The notes: generated from the letters alone by a model not told the origin. A DNA stretch of 64,000 nucleotides from WFQV01 sp964611145 (GCA_964611145.1 CAZSYM010000003.1:53561-117560), one strand, 5' to 3'; positions 51,753 through 61,611 are shown, numbered from the stretch's first letter. Made by a program: numbers and translations.

Positions 51753-53661
51753 TCAATTTACCAGATTCATTCTTTTTAAGATTTAAATATATCACGGTTC
51801 CCGCTATTAAACTAACCGCCAGGGCAAAGAAGCCGTGGAGATAATCTTCGAAAATTATTCTTCCCGTGGCGTAAAGCGCCGCATAGATGACAACGATGCC
51901 CAAAAACCAATTGAGGAAAAGCGCAGGGTAACCGGCATCGGGCTTTATGTCGGGATTTTTTCGGATGTAACGTTTCCAGCCGATTCCGCCCGGATGAATT
52001 TTTCTATAAAAAGCGTTGAGCACTTTCTCCTCTGTGGGTTTTGTCAAATAGGTGACAAGCACCCAAACCACGGTGGTTAAGATTACCGTCGGGTAAAGAG
52101 TAATGGGAGATTGTATGCCAAAACCATAGCGGGCTATCGGGTAGATGATGAGAGGAGCTATCATAGCCGTTATTTCCGACCATGCGTTTATTCTCCACCA
52201 GAACCAACGCAGAATCAATACCGCGCCCATTCCCGCGCTTGCGTTGATAATGAATTCCCATGCGCCCGATATGGTGGTGAGAAAATATTTCGTGATGATC
52301 AAAGAGAAAATCATCATTAGAATAATCGAGATTCGCGAGATGAGCACATAATGCTTTTCGCTTGCGTCCCGTTTCACAAATCGCCGATAAAAATCGTTGA
52401 TGATATACGAAGTTCCCCAGTTAAGCTGAGAAGCCACGGTTGACATGTAGGCGGCAAGAAAAACCGCTATCATCATTCCCAGCAGACCGGCGGGTAAAAA
52501 TTTGACCATTAATTTCGGATACATCTTGCCCGGATCGACGGTGTTCTCGTACTTTTCGAAAAACTCCTTGTTTTCAAAGGCTTTCATCTTTTGTCGTACA
52601 TCCGGAGGAAGCTCAGCGGGATTTTTATGGGATACGTAAGCGTGATAAGCTTCCGCATAATTTTCGACGATGTTTCCCTGTAACAATTCCTCGTTTGAAA
52701 ATCTGGGCAAGGCGACGAGGGCGACAAGAGCGACCACAATCCACGGCCATGGTCTTAATGTATAATGTGCCACCGTAAACCAAATGGTAGCAAGGAGTGA
52801 GTGAGTTTCGTTCTTTGCGGACATCATCCTTTGTGCTATGTATCCTCCACCGCCCGGATCGGCGCCCGGGTACCAGGACGACCACCACTGCAGACCTATA
52901 TGGGCGAAGAAAGCCGCCGCACCCATAGACAAAGTGCCTCCCACAATGGGGTTTATTTTGCTTTCGCCTATTACGGGGGTAAATCTGAAAACCCAATCGG
53001 AGAGCTTGCTTGTCAAACCCTCCACGCCTCCCACGCTGGGAATTTGGACAACAATAATTGCCAGAACGATACTTCCGCCCATAGCTATAACGAATTGCAA
53101 AGAATCCGTCCGTGCCGTTCCCAATAATCCCGATGCCGAAGCGTAAGCGGCAATAATAGCCATGCTTATCACCACCAAAGTGAAAGCATCGAATCCGGGA
53201 ATCGTAACCGCAAAGATTTTTTGCATTGCCTTGTTAACCCAAGCGAGGACGATACTGTTCATAAAAAGTCCCAAATAGACCGCCCGGAAACCTCGCAAAG
53301 CCGCCGCCGCTTTTCCCGAATAGCGCATTTCTACAAATTCGACGTCCGTTAAAATTCCCGCCCGACGCCAAAGTTTGGCAAAAAAGAAGGCGGTAAGGAT
53401 TCCTCCTATTGCAAGATTCCACCAAAGCCAATTCCCGGCGATTCCGTTTTTAGCCACGAGCTCCGTTACGGCAAGCGGAGTATCCGCCGCAAAAGTGGTT
53501 GCCACCATTGCCGTTCCGGCTATCCACCATGGCAAATTTCTTCCCGAAAGGAAAAAGTTTTGTGTGTCCTCTCCCGCTTTTTTTGAATAGTAGATGGCAA
53601 TTGCAAAAATAATCAGAAAGTAAACGGCAATAACAATCCAATCCAAAAGAACAAGTTTCAT
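51721..53661 (-). CDS. Sodium:solute symporter (SSS family), long form
   Basis: The 646-residue transporter has about 13-14 transmembrane helices with LeuT-like architecture. Sodium-symporter features include FFLSGRNLPWWIAGTAMVAT, TFAADTPLAVTELVAKNGI, LWWNLAIGGI, LYTSTVAS-like AAYMSTVASQLNWGTSYI and NASAGMGAVLILRWFWWRIN. The extra C-terminal extension (about 600-646) continues into the membrane. It is one of two adjacent SSS genes; the first and second differ in length and sequence, so they likely carry different solutes. Sugar or nucleobase uptake is possible; no substrate is assigned. Confidence 0.87.
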   Translation of the reverse strand: MKLVLLDWIVIAVYFLIIFAIAIYYSKKAGEDTQNFFLSGRNLPWWIAGTAMVATTFAADTPLAVTELVAKNGIAGNWLWWNLAIGGILTAFFFAKLWRRAGILTDVEFVEMRYSGKAAAALRGFRAVYLGLFMNSIVLAWVNKAMQKIFAVTIPGFDAFTLVVISMAIIAAYASASGLLGTARTDSLQFVIAMGGSIVLAIIVVQIPSVGGVEGLTSKLSDWVFRFTPVIGESKINPIVGGTLSMGAAAFFAHIGLQWWSSWYPGADPGGGGYIAQRMMSAKNETHSLLATIWFTVAHYTLRPWPWIVVALVALVALPRFSNEELLQGNIVENYAEAYHAYVSHKNPAELPPDVRQKMKAFENKEFFEKYENTVDPGKMYPKLMVKFLPAGLLGMMIAVFLAAYMSTVASQLNWGTSYIINDFYRRFVKRDASEKHYVLISRISIILMMIFSLIITKYFLTTISGAWEFIINASAGMGAVLILRWFWWRINAWSEITAMIAPLIIYPIARYGFGIQSPITLYPTVILTTVVWVLVTYLTKPTEEKVLNAFYRKIHPGGIGWKRYIRKNPDIKPDAGYPALFLNWFLGIVVIYAALYATGRIIFEDYLHGFFALAVSLIAGTVIYLNLKKNESGKLNANERTTEKT

Positions 53662-53675
53662 CCGTCTCCCGCGTT

Positions 53676-55121
53676 TTATTTTTCCACTTTAGAATAATTT
53701 AATCGGCTCAGAAAGCCGCCTACTGCCAATGTGGTAATAACTCCTATTATCGTGTACCAAGTCCAAGCCACAAGATTAAGGGAAATAACGGTAATCATTA
53801 CGAACAAACCCGCCGTAAAACCGGCAAGGGCATCTTCTTGAGTCGCCTGTTTGTTTAATAATCCCAGAAGGAAAGTGCCCAACAAACCGCCGTACGTAAA
53901 GGATGCAATGCTAAGCGCCAATTCCACAACGGTTTGAGGGGAATTCATGAAAAGAATTGCCGCGCCAACCAACAGTCCCGCCCACATCAAAGTGAAAAGT
54001 CTGGAAATTTTCAGTTCCGTTTTGGCATCCGGGATTTTTTTATGCGGTTTGTATAAATCCATCATCGTTGAAGAAGAGAGGGAGCTGATGGAACCCGCCA
54101 GAGTTGACATAGCCGCGGCGAAAAGTCCCGCAATTATAATTCCCGAAAAGGGGGAGGGAAGTTTTTCAATAATGAACTTGGGGAAAATTTCATCGGAGCG
54201 AATGTTCAAGTGTCCGTAAAAAGCATAGAGCGCCAAGCCTACAAGCATAAAGATTACGAACTGAAGAATCACTATTACGCCGCTACCTATAATGGCTTTT
54301 TGTCCGCTTTTGAGATCCTTCGTGCTGAGCAATCGCTGAACAATCAATTGATCCGTTCCATGCGAAGCCATCGAAAGGAAAGCTCCACCCAATAAACCGC
54401 TGATTACGTTATACGGTTGCTTGAAAAACTCGGCAAGGCTATTTCCGAAATTGAAATTTAAAACTTGAAGCTTATGTGCCGGTTCCGCCGCTGCGACCAA
54501 ACTTTCCCAGCCGTGCGGTAAATAAGCGGAAAGCAGAAAAACTCCCGCGAGAATTGCACCGCCCAGATAAATAAACATCAGAAGCACATCGACCCAAATT
54601 ACGCCTTTCAATCCGCCGGTGGTTGTGTAAAGCAAAGTAACCAAAGCGATTATAACAATTGCTTCGGGATAGCTTATTCCAAGCATTAATTTAAGCGGTA
54701 TTGCCGTTGCAAAAAGTCGCACGCCGTCGGCAGCGGTTCTCGTAAAAAGAAAAATCACGGAGGCAAAGGAGCGCGTTTTGGCGCCGAAACGCTTTTCCAG
54801 AAACGCATAGGCGGTTTCGAGATTACCTTCGTAATATTTGGGCAGGAGGAATATGGCGATTACAATTCTTCCCAAAAGATATCCGAATGTAACTTGGAGG
54901 AAATTAAGATTCGTCAAGTATGCAAGTCCCGGAATGGATATAAAGGTGAGCGTGGAGGTCTCCGCCGCTACAATTGAGAAACAGACCGCCCACCATGGGA
55001 CGGATTTTGCGCCGAGGAAATAATCCTTGATGTCTCTCTGCTTGCCGCCGCTTAGCATTCCGAGCGCGGCGGTTCCCATCAGAAAGAGAACGATAATGAC
55101 ATAGTTCCAGAAATTCGCCAC
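53676..55121 (-). CDS. Sodium:solute symporter (SSS family), short form
   Basis: The 481-residue transporter has about 13 transmembrane helices with the SSS features FFLGAKSVPWWAVCFSIVAA, ETSTLTFISIPGLAY and AAAMSTLAGSISSLSSSTMM (the sodium-site TM8 Ser/Thr cluster). It shows the fuller family signature of the two tandem symporters. It follows the STAS gene by 9 bp and precedes the second symporter by 14 bp. Substrate class is unknown. Confidence 0.88.
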   Translation of the reverse strand: MANFWNYVIIVLFLMGTAALGMLSGGKQRDIKDYFLGAKSVPWWAVCFSIVAAETSTLTFISIPGLAYLTNLNFLQVTFGYLLGRIVIAIFLLPKYYEGNLETAYAFLEKRFGAKTRSFASVIFLFTRTAADGVRLFATAIPLKLMLGISYPEAIVIIALVTLLYTTTGGLKGVIWVDVLLMFIYLGGAILAGVFLLSAYLPHGWESLVAAAEPAHKLQVLNFNFGNSLAEFFKQPYNVISGLLGGAFLSMASHGTDQLIVQRLLSTKDLKSGQKAIIGSGVIVILQFVIFMLVGLALYAFYGHLNIRSDEIFPKFIIEKLPSPFSGIIIAGLFAAAMSTLAGSISSLSSSTMMDLYKPHKKIPDAKTELKISRLFTLMWAGLLVGAAILFMNSPQTVVELALSIASFTYGGLLGTFLLGLLNKQATQEDALAGFTAGLFVMITVISLNLVAWTWYTIIGVITTLAVGGFLSRLNYSKVEK

Positions 55122-55130
55122 AAAAGCTCC

Positions 55131-55490
55131 TTAACTGTTTTGTAATTCCGCTACAGCCTCGTCAACCGTATCCTTAACAGGAAGGATGCGGCTCAGCTGT
55201 GATATTTCAATCAAATTCCTAACACTTTTTTGGGGAGCGGCAAGTCGGAGTTCCCCCTCCGAAGCTTGGAGCAAGCGATACGCTAATAAAATTGCGCTTA
55301 AACCGGAGCTGTCGCAATATTCCACTTCGGAAAGGTCAATCACAAGCTTTTTCGTTCCTTCGGTTGTAAGCAGAATAGTAAACTCCCCCTTTACCAAACC
55401 GGCTATTGTGGCGTCGAATCTTTTTTCGTTCAATTTGAAAACCGCTATATCGCCAGTTTTTTTCAGTTCGTAATTTACCGTTTCATTCAT
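55131..55490 (-). CDS. STAS-domain protein (anti-sigma factor antagonist type)
   Basis: The 119-residue single STAS domain has VIDLSEVEYCDSSGLSAILL with Ser61/Ser62, the position phosphorylated in SpoIIAA/RsbV proteins, and RLAAPQKSVRNLIEISQLSR. It would be regulated by an HPK-like anti-sigma kinase and a PP2C phosphatase, neither of which is adjacent. It may respond to a stress-response network encoded elsewhere. It is followed by two symporters on the same strand, which could also mean a role linked to transport. Confidence 0.87.
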   Translation of the reverse strand: MNETVNYELKKTGDIAVFKLNEKRFDATIAGLVKGEFTILLTTEGTKKLVIDLSEVEYCDSSGLSAILLAYRLLQASEGELRLAAPQKSVRNLIEISQLSRILPVKDTVDEAVAELQNS

Positions 55491-55517
55491 TTCGTTTTCA
55501 CATTTGTTGGAAAAAAA

Positions 55518-56045
55518 TCAGAACATCTTTAAGGAATTTAACAAATTTCCGTAAGAAAAATCGGGATTTTTTTCTCCGCAAGGTAAAATCAAATTTGCGT
55601 ATAATTCCGCTTGCTGCGAATGGCAAGAGATTTTAATTTTAGCCGATACCGAACCGACAACGGCAAGGCGGAACGCATCTTTCTCAAAGGTCAAATCGAA
55701 AAAGACGTCGAAATTTCTCCGTGAAAGTTTTTCTTTGAATTCTTTCCGCGGCAGGTGAAGCTTCCCCTTGTCCTCTTCGGAAAAAGTGAGCTTCCGAAAT
55801 TCTTCCGTTTCGGGACGATTGGCGTTTATTTCGTTCAGAATCAATAGAACGTTTTTCTTGTGGATTGCAAAGTATCGCGGCACGTCCAACGCGGCTGAAA
55901 AATCTTCGGGTGTGTCGGGCATAAGAAAAGCAAAGGAAACGGAGTGTTCAAGGAAGCCGTTGAACTGTATTTCTTCCTTGGGCTGTTTACCCAAGCGCCT
56001 TTTCGTTAAGGCGAATCCTATTTTTTCTTTCAGTCCTTCAAACAT
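55518..56045 (-). CDS. Conserved-looking protein of unknown function (possible DUF6913/GT9-like fragment)
   Basis: Not recognised with confidence. The 175-residue soluble protein has a basic N-terminus (KEKIGFALTKRRLGKQPKEE), then alternating strands and helices with FDVFFDLTFEKDAFRLAVVG, which resembles the LYDxVIDLx strand of GT9-like or DUF6913 proteins. No catalytic motif is visible. Its ATG overlaps the 3' end of ligA by 8 bp, and the gap to the STAS gene is 27 bp, so it belongs to the long operon. Confidence 0.6.
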   Translation of the reverse strand: MFEGLKEKIGFALTKRRLGKQPKEEIQFNGFLEHSVSFAFLMPDTPEDFSAALDVPRYFAIHKKNVLLILNEINANRPETEEFRKLTFSEEDKGKLHLPRKEFKEKLSRRNFDVFFDLTFEKDAFRLAVVGSVSAKIKISCHSQQAELYANLILPCGEKNPDFSYGNLLNSLKMF

Positions 56046-58065
56046 TTTCGCCCAGTAGATTTAAAAATTCTTTTTCGTTCAAAATTTTCACGCCTAATTT
56101 TTTCGCCTTTTCGTATTTCGAACCAGGGTTTTCTCCCACTACGACGAAATCCGTTTTGGAGCTAACGGAGGAGACGAATTTCCCGCCGCGGGAAATAATT
56201 TTTTCCTTAGCTTCGTTTCTACTCATCGTAGAAAGTGTTCCCGTGAGAACGAAGGAAAGCCCGTTCAAAGGTTTTTCCTCCTTTGTCTTGGATTCGTTCT
56301 CGAATTTGAGTCCGTAGCGGCGGAGTTTTTCCACCATTTCCAAATTGTGATTATCGGAGAAAAACTTGCGCACGCTTTCCGCAATACGGCTTCCTATTTC
56401 GGGAATCCTTTCCAGCTCTTCCGTGTCGGCGGAAATCAGCTCGTCAATGTTATGAAAGTTTTGCGTCAATTTCAAAGCCACCCCGGCGCCCACGAAGCGA
56501 ATACCAATGGCGAAGAGGACGCGATGAAAAGGCTGTTCCTTGCTTTTCTCTATTGCCCGTAAAAGATTATCGACGCTTTTTTCGCCCAAGCGTTCCATTT
56601 TTATCAATTCCTCGCGCCGATTTTTAAGCTCGTAAATATCGGGGAAGGATTTCAGATAGCCGAGTTCCACAAATTGCTCGATCAAAGCCTCCCCAAGTCC
56701 TTCTATATCCATTGCATCTCTACTGGCGAAGTGAATCAAACGTCCTTTAATCTGTGCGGGGCATTGGGAGTTTTCGCAATATATTGCCACCTCGCCTGCC
56801 GGTTTGAAGACGGGCGAATTGCAAACGGGGCAAAAGCGAGGGGGTTCGGTCTCGCGGGAATTCGGCGGGCGCTCTTCTTTTACAACCGCAACGATTTTCG
56901 GAATAACATCCCCGCCTTTTTCTATTATTACCGTGTCGCCTTCGCGAATGTCTTTCCGCCGTATTTCTTCGATATTGTGTAGCGTAGCTCGACTAATGGT
57001 GGAACCGGCAAGGAAAACGGGTTCCAATTCCGCCACGGGCGTCAAGGCTCCCGTGCGACCGACTTGCCATGTGATTTTCAAAAGTTTTGTCTTCGCCTGC
57101 CGAGCTTTGAATTTGAACGCCACCGCCCAACGCGGGGATTTTGCAATGTTGCCAAGCTTTTTCTGCTGTCGTATGGAATTTACCTTAATAACCACACCGT
57201 CAATTTCATAGCTTAGTTTTTCGCGATTTTCTTCCCAATAGCGACAGTAATCAAGCACTTCGTTTATGTCTTTGCACAATTTGAAGTGGGGATTTACTTT
57301 GAATCCGACTTTTTGAAGTAGTTTCAGATTTTCGTATTGCGTGGAAAGGAAGTCGTTCGAGCCCAAAAGATAATAAACGAAAATATCCAGCGGGCGCGAA
57401 GCGACGATGCGCGGGTCTTGAAGTTTCAAAGTTCCCGCCGTGGAATTTCTCGGATTGGCAAACGGTTTTTCCCCTTCCGCAATTCTTTGCTCGTTGAGTC
57501 GGCGGAAAGCCTCGACCTCCATAAAAACCTCGCCGCGAACTTCGAACTCGTTGCGAATTTCTTTCGGTAAAAGCTCCGTTTCCACCGAGAGCGGAAGGGA
57601 GCGAATCGTGCGAACGTTATTTGTGATTTCTTCTCCGACCTTTCCGTCTCCGCGCGTGGCGGCGCGAAACAATTTGCCATCTCTATACGTGATACTGACG
57701 GAAACGCCGTCTATTTTCAATTCCGTTACATATTCGATATTTTCTTCGGGCAGGGCTTCTCGCACGCGACGGTCGAAATCCCACAATTCCGCTTCCGTGT
57801 AAGTGTTGGCAAGGCTTAGCATGGGAATTTTATGTTCCACGGGAGGAAATTCCTTGCTGATATCGGAACCGACGCGCTGCGTGGGGGAATCGGGAGTAAT
57901 CAAATGCGGATATTCCCTTTCCAATTCCTCCAGTTCTTTAAGGAGCATGTCGTATTCGTAATCGCTTATTTCGGGTTGCGCCAGCACGTAGTAATTGTAG
58001 TCGTGGCGCCTTATTTCACGACGTAGCTCCTCTATCCGTTCTTCGGGAGATTTAGCCTTGCTCAT
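56038..58065 (-). CDS. ligA: NAD-dependent DNA ligase
   Basis: Seals nicks during replication and repair. The 675-residue protein has all LigA parts in order: domain Ia (HDYNYYVLAQPEISDYEYDM), adenylation Lys117 in ELKIDGVSVS, RAATRGDGKVGEE, the OB fold, a Cys4 zinc finger (CPVCNSPVF, then YCENSQCPAQ), HhH repeats and a C-terminal BRCT domain (FVLTGTLSTMSRNEAKEKII). Length and motifs are canonical. It overlaps the RodZ-like gene by 14 bp and the next gene by 8 bp. Confidence 0.97.
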   Translation of the reverse strand: MSKAKSPEERIEELRREIRRHDYNYYVLAQPEISDYEYDMLLKELEELEREYPHLITPDSPTQRVGSDISKEFPPVEHKIPMLSLANTYTEAELWDFDRRVREALPEENIEYVTELKIDGVSVSITYRDGKLFRAATRGDGKVGEEITNNVRTIRSLPLSVETELLPKEIRNEFEVRGEVFMEVEAFRRLNEQRIAEGEKPFANPRNSTAGTLKLQDPRIVASRPLDIFVYYLLGSNDFLSTQYENLKLLQKVGFKVNPHFKLCKDINEVLDYCRYWEENREKLSYEIDGVVIKVNSIRQQKKLGNIAKSPRWAVAFKFKARQAKTKLLKITWQVGRTGALTPVAELEPVFLAGSTISRATLHNIEEIRRKDIREGDTVIIEKGGDVIPKIVAVVKEERPPNSRETEPPRFCPVCNSPVFKPAGEVAIYCENSQCPAQIKGRLIHFASRDAMDIEGLGEALIEQFVELGYLKSFPDIYELKNRREELIKMERLGEKSVDNLLRAIEKSKEQPFHRVLFAIGIRFVGAGVALKLTQNFHNIDELISADTEELERIPEIGSRIAESVRKFFSDNHNLEMVEKLRRYGLKFENESKTKEEKPLNGLSFVLTGTLSTMSRNEAKEKIISRGGKFVSSVSSKTDFVVVGENPGSKYEKAKKLGVKILNEKEFLNLLGENV

Positions 58066-58876
58066 CTTTCTTTTTCGGTTTTAATATTCGATATCCGTTT
58101 TGGTCGATTCGTACGCGCCGTACTTTGTGTTTCTCTCCGCGGAAATCGAGCGTGTCGCTGTTCAACAAGAATTTAATTCCTCCGGAATTTCCCAGCACGG
58201 TTTCGAAATAATTCCCGGCGCGCAGTTTTTTGACTCTACCCGGATAAAGTATAAAATCGAATGTTGTGTCGCCGTCTATTGTTACCTGCACCCACGAAGT
58301 ATCCGTAGCCACTATTTTCAGCACCATGTTGTCCGTTTCGGCTCCGCGGGCAGTAACGCTTTTCTCCTGGGGCGGTTCTTCGAATCTCTGTTGGTTTTCC
58401 TTTACAATTTCTTCGTATGGTTTTTCCGTAACGACAATTTCCTCGGACTTGTTGAAGAAAGCGAAGTAGACTATTATGAAAAGCAGAACAACCGATACAC
58501 CCGCAACGACGGGCACGACCCATGTTTCGAACGGTTTTTTTGTTTCCGCTTCCGCGGGAGCCGTCAGGCTTTCGTCCGTGAAAGTGGTGGATTCTTCTTT
58601 CGCCACCTCTTCCGTTTTCTCGGGAGGCTTGCCTTCCTTTGCCGCATCGTATTTTGCCAAGGTCTCTTTTGGGTCGAGCCCCACGCTTTCGGCGTATTCC
58701 CTCAAAAAGGCGCGCATATAGACTTCCGGCATTACGTCGAAATTAGCCGACTCGATTGCCTCCAAATATTTAAGGTCTATGCGAGTTCTGTTTCTTATTT
58801 GAAGCAAAGTTATTTTCTTCTTGTTCCTTTGTTTTTTAAGCTCTTCGGCAAATGCTTGGAGATTGTATTCTTCCAT
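58052..58876 (-). CDS. RodZ-like protein (HTH-TM-DUF4115)
   Basis: The 274-residue protein from the ATG at 58876 has an N-terminal Cro/CI-type HTH (HTH_25) at about 6-70 (ELKKQRNKKKITLLQIRNRT, RAFLREYAESVGLDP). An acidic linker is followed by one transmembrane helix at about 120-145 and a C-terminal DUF4115-like beta domain (VTIDGDTTFDFILYPGRVKK, GNSGGIKFLLNSDTLDFRGE). RodZ links MreB to the envelope and supports rod shape. The longer frame from 58960 runs into the rsmB end and has no homology. It follows rsmB by 2 bp. Confidence 0.85.
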   Translation of the reverse strand: MEEYNLQAFAEELKKQRNKKKITLLQIRNRTRIDLKYLEAIESANFDVMPEVYMRAFLREYAESVGLDPKETLAKYDAAKEGKPPEKTEEVAKEESTTFTDESLTAPAEAETKKPFETWVVPVVAGVSVVLLFIIVYFAFFNKSEEIVVTEKPYEEIVKENQQRFEEPPQEKSVTARGAETDNMVLKIVATDTSWVQVTIDGDTTFDFILYPGRVKKLRAGNYFETVLGNSGGIKFLLNSDTLDFRGEKHKVRRVRIDQNGYRILKPKKKDEQG

Positions 58877-58878
58877 AC

Positions 58879-60249
58879 TCAGTACTCCGAACTTACTTTT
58901 TTCAATTTGACCGCAAAGGCGCCGTCCGTGCCGTGGATGTGCGGATAGGTTTGTATGCAACCGTAATCGTCGAAAAGGGAATCGTCCAAACCCGCTCTAT
59001 CGTCGGATATTTGAAATTCCGGATGCTCGAAAAGGAATTTTTTAATCACTTCGAAATTCTCCTCCGGTTCTATGGTGCATGTGCTATAAACGAGAAATCC
59101 TCCGACTTTAAGGATTTTTCCTCCTTGAACCAGCAAGTTGTATTGCAATTTGGAAAGTCGGCGAATATCCGACATATCTTTTTTCCACTTGATTTCGGGT
59201 TTTTTCGTAAGCGTGCCGAAACCGGTACACGGAACGTCCAGCAGCACTCGGTCGAATCCCGTTTCCTCGAACTCCAATGCGTCCTTAACGACGGGGCGAA
59301 CGTTCCGCACTTGTAATCTTTCCAAGTTCTTTTCCAGAATTTTCAAGCGGCTTTCGTATCTATCTACAGCCACAAGCTCGCCTTCGTTATTCATCAGTTC
59401 CGCGAGGTATCCGGTTTTTCCGCCCGGAGCGGCGCACAAATCGACCACCTTCATGCCGGGCTGGGGGTCCAACAATTTACATGCGAAACCGGTGCTTTCG
59501 TCCTGAACGCTGAAATAACCTTTGGCAAAATATTTCCAATCGGTAATATTTGTCAAGCCGTGGAGACGATAAAAATTATCCAAATATTTCCCGCGTTCGA
59601 ATTTCAGGTTCACGCTTTTCAACAATTCTTCGAATTCCTCCGGTGTGGTAACGAGCTTGTTCACCCGAAGCGTAAGGGCGGGTTTCTTGAGATTTGCTTT
59701 CAGCAGTTCTTCGGTAAATTCACGTCCGAACAATTTAAGCCAACGTCTTACGAGCCACGAAGGATGCGAATAATAAGCGCTTAGGAAAGAAACTTCATCC
59801 TCCTCCGGATTTGCATAGCGAATATTGTTTTTATTGCGAACGATATTTCGCAAAAGCCCGTTGACCATATCCCCCGCTTTTTGCCCCTGATATTTCTTAA
59901 CGAACTCCACCGCCTCGTTTACGGCGGCGTAATCGGGAATTTTATCCAGAAATAAAATTTGATAAAGAGCCACGCGCAAGGCGTTTTTGATATCGGAGCT
60001 CATTTTGGGGAATTGCCCTTTGTAGAAACCGGTCAAAATCCAGTCTATTCTTCCGAGCCAACGTATAACGCCGTGAACAATTTCAAAAAGCAAAGCTTTG
60101 TCCACACTGCTTAGCTCGTTGTTCCTAATTTCCGTATCGAGGAGTTTATCGAGGTACGCATCGGTTCTATCGACGCGGTTCAATATTCTTACGGCTATGC
60201 CCCGCGCTCCCGTATAAAGTCCATCCGTATTTTCCTTATTCTCGGTCAT
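58879..60249 (-). CDS. rsmB: 16S rRNA (cytosine-967-C5)-methyltransferase
   Basis: Methylates C967 of 16S rRNA. The product from the ATG at 60249 has 456 residues. A NusB-like N-terminal domain (about 15-140, ALLFEIVHGVIRWLGRIDWI) is followed by a SAM domain: KVVDLCAAPGGKTGYLAELM, LLDVPCTGFGTLTKKPEIKW (PCT motif) and LVYSTCTIEPEENFEVI (the catalytic Cys in STC). A longer GTG frame begins at 60276. It starts after a 95-bp gap behind ruvC and could have its own promoter. Confidence 0.95.
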   Translation of the reverse strand: MTENKENTDGLYTGARGIAVRILNRVDRTDAYLDKLLDTEIRNNELSSVDKALLFEIVHGVIRWLGRIDWILTGFYKGQFPKMSSDIKNALRVALYQILFLDKIPDYAAVNEAVEFVKKYQGQKAGDMVNGLLRNIVRNKNNIRYANPEEDEVSFLSAYYSHPSWLVRRWLKLFGREFTEELLKANLKKPALTLRVNKLVTTPEEFEELLKSVNLKFERGKYLDNFYRLHGLTNITDWKYFAKGYFSVQDESTGFACKLLDPQPGMKVVDLCAAPGGKTGYLAELMNNEGELVAVDRYESRLKILEKNLERLQVRNVRPVVKDALEFEETGFDRVLLDVPCTGFGTLTKKPEIKWKKDMSDIRRLSKLQYNLLVQGGKILKVGGFLVYSTCTIEPEENFEVIKKFLFEHPEFQISDDRAGLDDSLFDDYGCIQTYPHIHGTDGAFAVKLKKVSSEY

Positions 60250-60344
60250 CTTTAAATCGTTTTGAAATTGGTACACGAAAATAAAAAAATAAAACGAATG
60301 AACCTATTTGAAGCAAAGGAGATGTGGGAGGGATAATCGAAAAA

Positions 60345-60881
60345 TTACTCCACGATTCTTTCGGGATGAGATTCCACGAATTTTTTCCAGCTTGAATTTT
60401 TATGTGTACGGGAGTTCAAATTAAAGGCGTGGCAAATAGCGGCGGCGAGGGCGTCCGTTTCGTCGAAAAGCATTTCGTTCGTATCTATGGAAAGCAATTT
60501 TGCCACCATGAATTTGACCTGCTCTTTTGAAGCGTTTCCGTTTCCGACCACCGCTTTTTTTATTTCCCTGGGGGAATACTCACCCGGAACGATTCCGTTT
60601 TCCGCCGCGGAAAGCAATGCAACCCCGCGGGCGTAACCGATTTTCAAAGCCGATTGGACGTTTTTTCCGTAAAAGGCGGTTTCAATAGAAAAGCCGTCCG
60701 GTTTGTGAAAGAGAAGCAAGCGATTGATTTCGTCGAATATGGTTTTGAGCTTTTCGGGAATCGATTTCTCTTTCGAAAGTTTTATTACGCCCGAAGCCAA
60801 ATAATAAACGCTGTTCCCGTCGTATCGGACTACGCCGTAACCGGTGAAATTCGTACCCGGGTCTATTCCCAAAATAACCAT
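60345..60881 (-). CDS. ruvC: Holliday-junction resolvase RuvC
   Basis: Resolves Holliday junctions in recombination. The 178-residue protein has the RNase H fold with Asp7 in MVILGIDPGTNFTGYGVVRY, Glu in SIETAFYGKNVQSALKIG, and the C-terminal DETDALAAAICHAF providing the last acidic residues. The metal ligands are intact. It starts 1 bp after the yebC stop; ruvA and ruvB are not in the window. The yebC-ruvC pair is a common arrangement. Confidence 0.97.
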   Translation of the reverse strand: MVILGIDPGTNFTGYGVVRYDGNSVYYLASGVIKLSKEKSIPEKLKTIFDEINRLLLFHKPDGFSIETAFYGKNVQSALKIGYARGVALLSAAENGIVPGEYSPREIKKAVVGNGNASKEQVKFMVAKLLSIDTNEMLFDETDALAAAICHAFNLNSRTHKNSSWKKFVESHPERIVE

Positions 60882-60882
60882 T

Positions 60883-61611
60883 TCACGCTTCTACGAAATC
60901 TGCGTTCGTATAAACGTTTTGCACATCGTCATTATCTTCCAGGGCGTCTATTAACTTTTCCAATTTTTCCGCCGTTTCGCCGCTTACCTCGACGGTATTT
61001 TTCGCTACCCACTGGAGGGAGGCGTTTTCAATATCCAAGCCCGCATCGACAAGGGCTTTTCTTACGGCTTCGAACGTTTCCAAATCGGTAGTTACCTCGA
61101 AGAAATCCTCCTCGGTTTGAATATCCTCGGCACCGGCGTCGAGCACTATTTCCATTATATCGTCTTCGGTTTTGCCTTGTTTCGGCAGAGTAATTATTCC
61201 TTTTCTATCGAACATCCATGCGACGGAACCGTTTTCGCCCAAGCTTCCGCCGTGTTTGTTCAAAAGGTGACGCACCTCCGCGACGGTTCTGTTTTTGTTG
61301 TCCGTCATCGCCTCGATGAAAAGCGCCACGCCTCCGGGACCGTAACCTTCATAAGTGAGTTCGGTATACTCAACGCCTTCCAGCTCTCCGGTCGCTTTTT
61401 TGATTGCTCTTTCTATGTTTTCCGCTGGCATATTGGCGGACTTAGCATTATCGATAGCCAAACGCAATCGAGGGTTGGCTTCCGGGTCGCCTCCGCCTTG
61501 CCGCGCCGCGATGGTTATTTCCTTAATCAATTTGGTAAAAAGCTTTCCTCTTTTGGCGTCAACAGCCGCTTTCTTTCTTTTAATAGTTGACCATTTTGAG
61601 TGACCGGACAT
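60883..61611 (-). CDS. YebC/TACO1-family protein
   Basis: The 242-residue protein has the family start MSGHSKWSTIKRKKAAVDAK, RGKLFTKLIKEITIAARQGG and PEANPRLRLAIDNAKSANMP. YEGYGPGGVALFIEAMTDNK and GSVAWMFDRKGIITL follow, with an acidic C-terminal domain. Family members act in transcriptional regulation or, as shown more recently for YebC, in translation of proline-rich stretches; the role here is open. It is followed by ruvC after 1 bp and preceded by recJ with a 12-bp gap. Confidence 0.96.
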   Translation of the reverse strand: MSGHSKWSTIKRKKAAVDAKRGKLFTKLIKEITIAARQGGGDPEANPRLRLAIDNAKSANMPAENIERAIKKATGELEGVEYTELTYEGYGPGGVALFIEAMTDNKNRTVAEVRHLLNKHGGSLGENGSVAWMFDRKGIITLPKQGKTEDDIMEIVLDAGAEDIQTEEDFFEVTTDLETFEAVRKALVDAGLDIENASLQWVAKNTVEVSGETAEKLEKLIDALEDNDDVQNVYTNADFVEA

